Shown: one piece after another, positions 5,274 through 5,388 of the stretch | Layout: each line of letters starts with the position of its first letter | Position numbering within the stretch: position 1 is the first letter of the stretch | NCBI GenBank assembly: GCA_038232935.1 | Contig: JBBSMX010000200.1 | Location: forward strand, 1-5,388 | Direction: 5' to 3' | From: JBBSMX01 sp038232935 | GTDB taxonomy: Bacteria; Bacteroidota; Rhodothermia; Rhodothermales; JANQRZ01 | Length of the DNA: 5,388 nt | Made by a program: the position numbers and the translations under genes | Notes under the pieces: model-generated | The model's database searches: none | The model's input: the letters and a program-made list of their open reading frames with translations, nothing else | What the model was told of the DNA's origin: nothing

Positions 5274-5388
5274 TCTTGGGGCGACTCCTTCCTCTACTCG
5301 CTATGGCCGCCTTCTCCCTCGACTTCCGACAACGCATCCTCGATGCCGCCTTACGAGACGACGCCACCGAGCAGGCTGTCGCCGACCG
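5274..5388 (+). mobile_element. Left part of an IS630-family insertion sequence
   Basis: The transposase start at 5303 implies that the left end of an IS630-type element lies a short distance upstream, probably after one of the TA dinucleotides (for example 5271-5272 or 5249-5250), since this family inserts at TA. The terminal inverted repeat cannot be identified without the right end, so the boundary given is approximate. Confidence 0.5.
5303..5388 (+). CDS. IS630-family transposase, N-terminal fragment cut by the window edge
   Basis: The 28 residues present begin MAAFSLDFRQRILDAALRDD, matching the start typical of IS630-family transposases (a (Y/F)S-x-D-x-R-x-R(I/V) opening followed by a helix-turn-helix that recognises the element's ends). 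The catalytic DDE domain would lie beyond the right edge. The ATG at 5303 gives the family-typical N-terminus. Only the first part is visible, so whether the gene is intact cannot be told. Confidence 0.72.
   Translation, partial: MAAFSLDFRQRILDAALRDDATEQAVAD

Overview
This looks like part of a plasmid (or an integrated plasmid-like element) from a GC-rich bacterium. The backbone genes and the tandem iteron array argue for a plasmid. The DnaA boxes show that the host supplies a standard bacterial DnaA. The style of the Rep protein, the GC-rich coding sequence and the lack of Shine-Dalgarno sequence before rep recall plasmids of Rhodothermota or Bacteroidota relatives. That placement is an impression, not a demonstration.

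Layout. Positions 2-2218 (+) hold most of a VirD4/TraG-type type IV coupling protein whose 5' end lies left of the window. Positions 2234-3655 (-) hold a plasmid replication initiator of the RepA/TrfA-like double winged-helix type, which converges on the coupling-protein gene with only 15 bp between their stop codons. Positions 3656 to about 4162 are an origin of replication: an AT-rich stretch that also carries the presumed rep promoter, a perfect DnaA box, eight direct 19-bp iterons (the first six in a near-regular 22-bp array), a second DnaA-box-like site inside a 14-bp palindrome, an intrinsic terminator facing leftward, and a ninth iteron in inverted orientation. Positions 4163-4437 show no convincing gene. 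Positions 4438-4560 carry an 11-bp perfect inverted repeat around the start region of a stand-alone HNH endonuclease gene (4531-5055, +). A small, doubtful ORF overlaps the HNH stop codon. The right edge cuts through the beginning of an IS630-family transposase (5303 onward).

How the parts fit. Rep is expected to bind the iterons just upstream of its own gene, open the AT-rich DNA together with DnaA, and probably limit its own transcription. The coupling protein would feed relaxase-bound plasmid DNA to a type IV secretion channel, so a relaxase and mating-pair genes should lie outside the window, probably to the left. The HNH gene and the insertion sequence look like accessory cargo beside the origin. 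The points most worth a second look are the detailed iteron architecture, the orphan leftward terminator, and the long-spaced inverted repeat where the HNH gene's start seems to be disturbed. I see no system clearly outside known categories.
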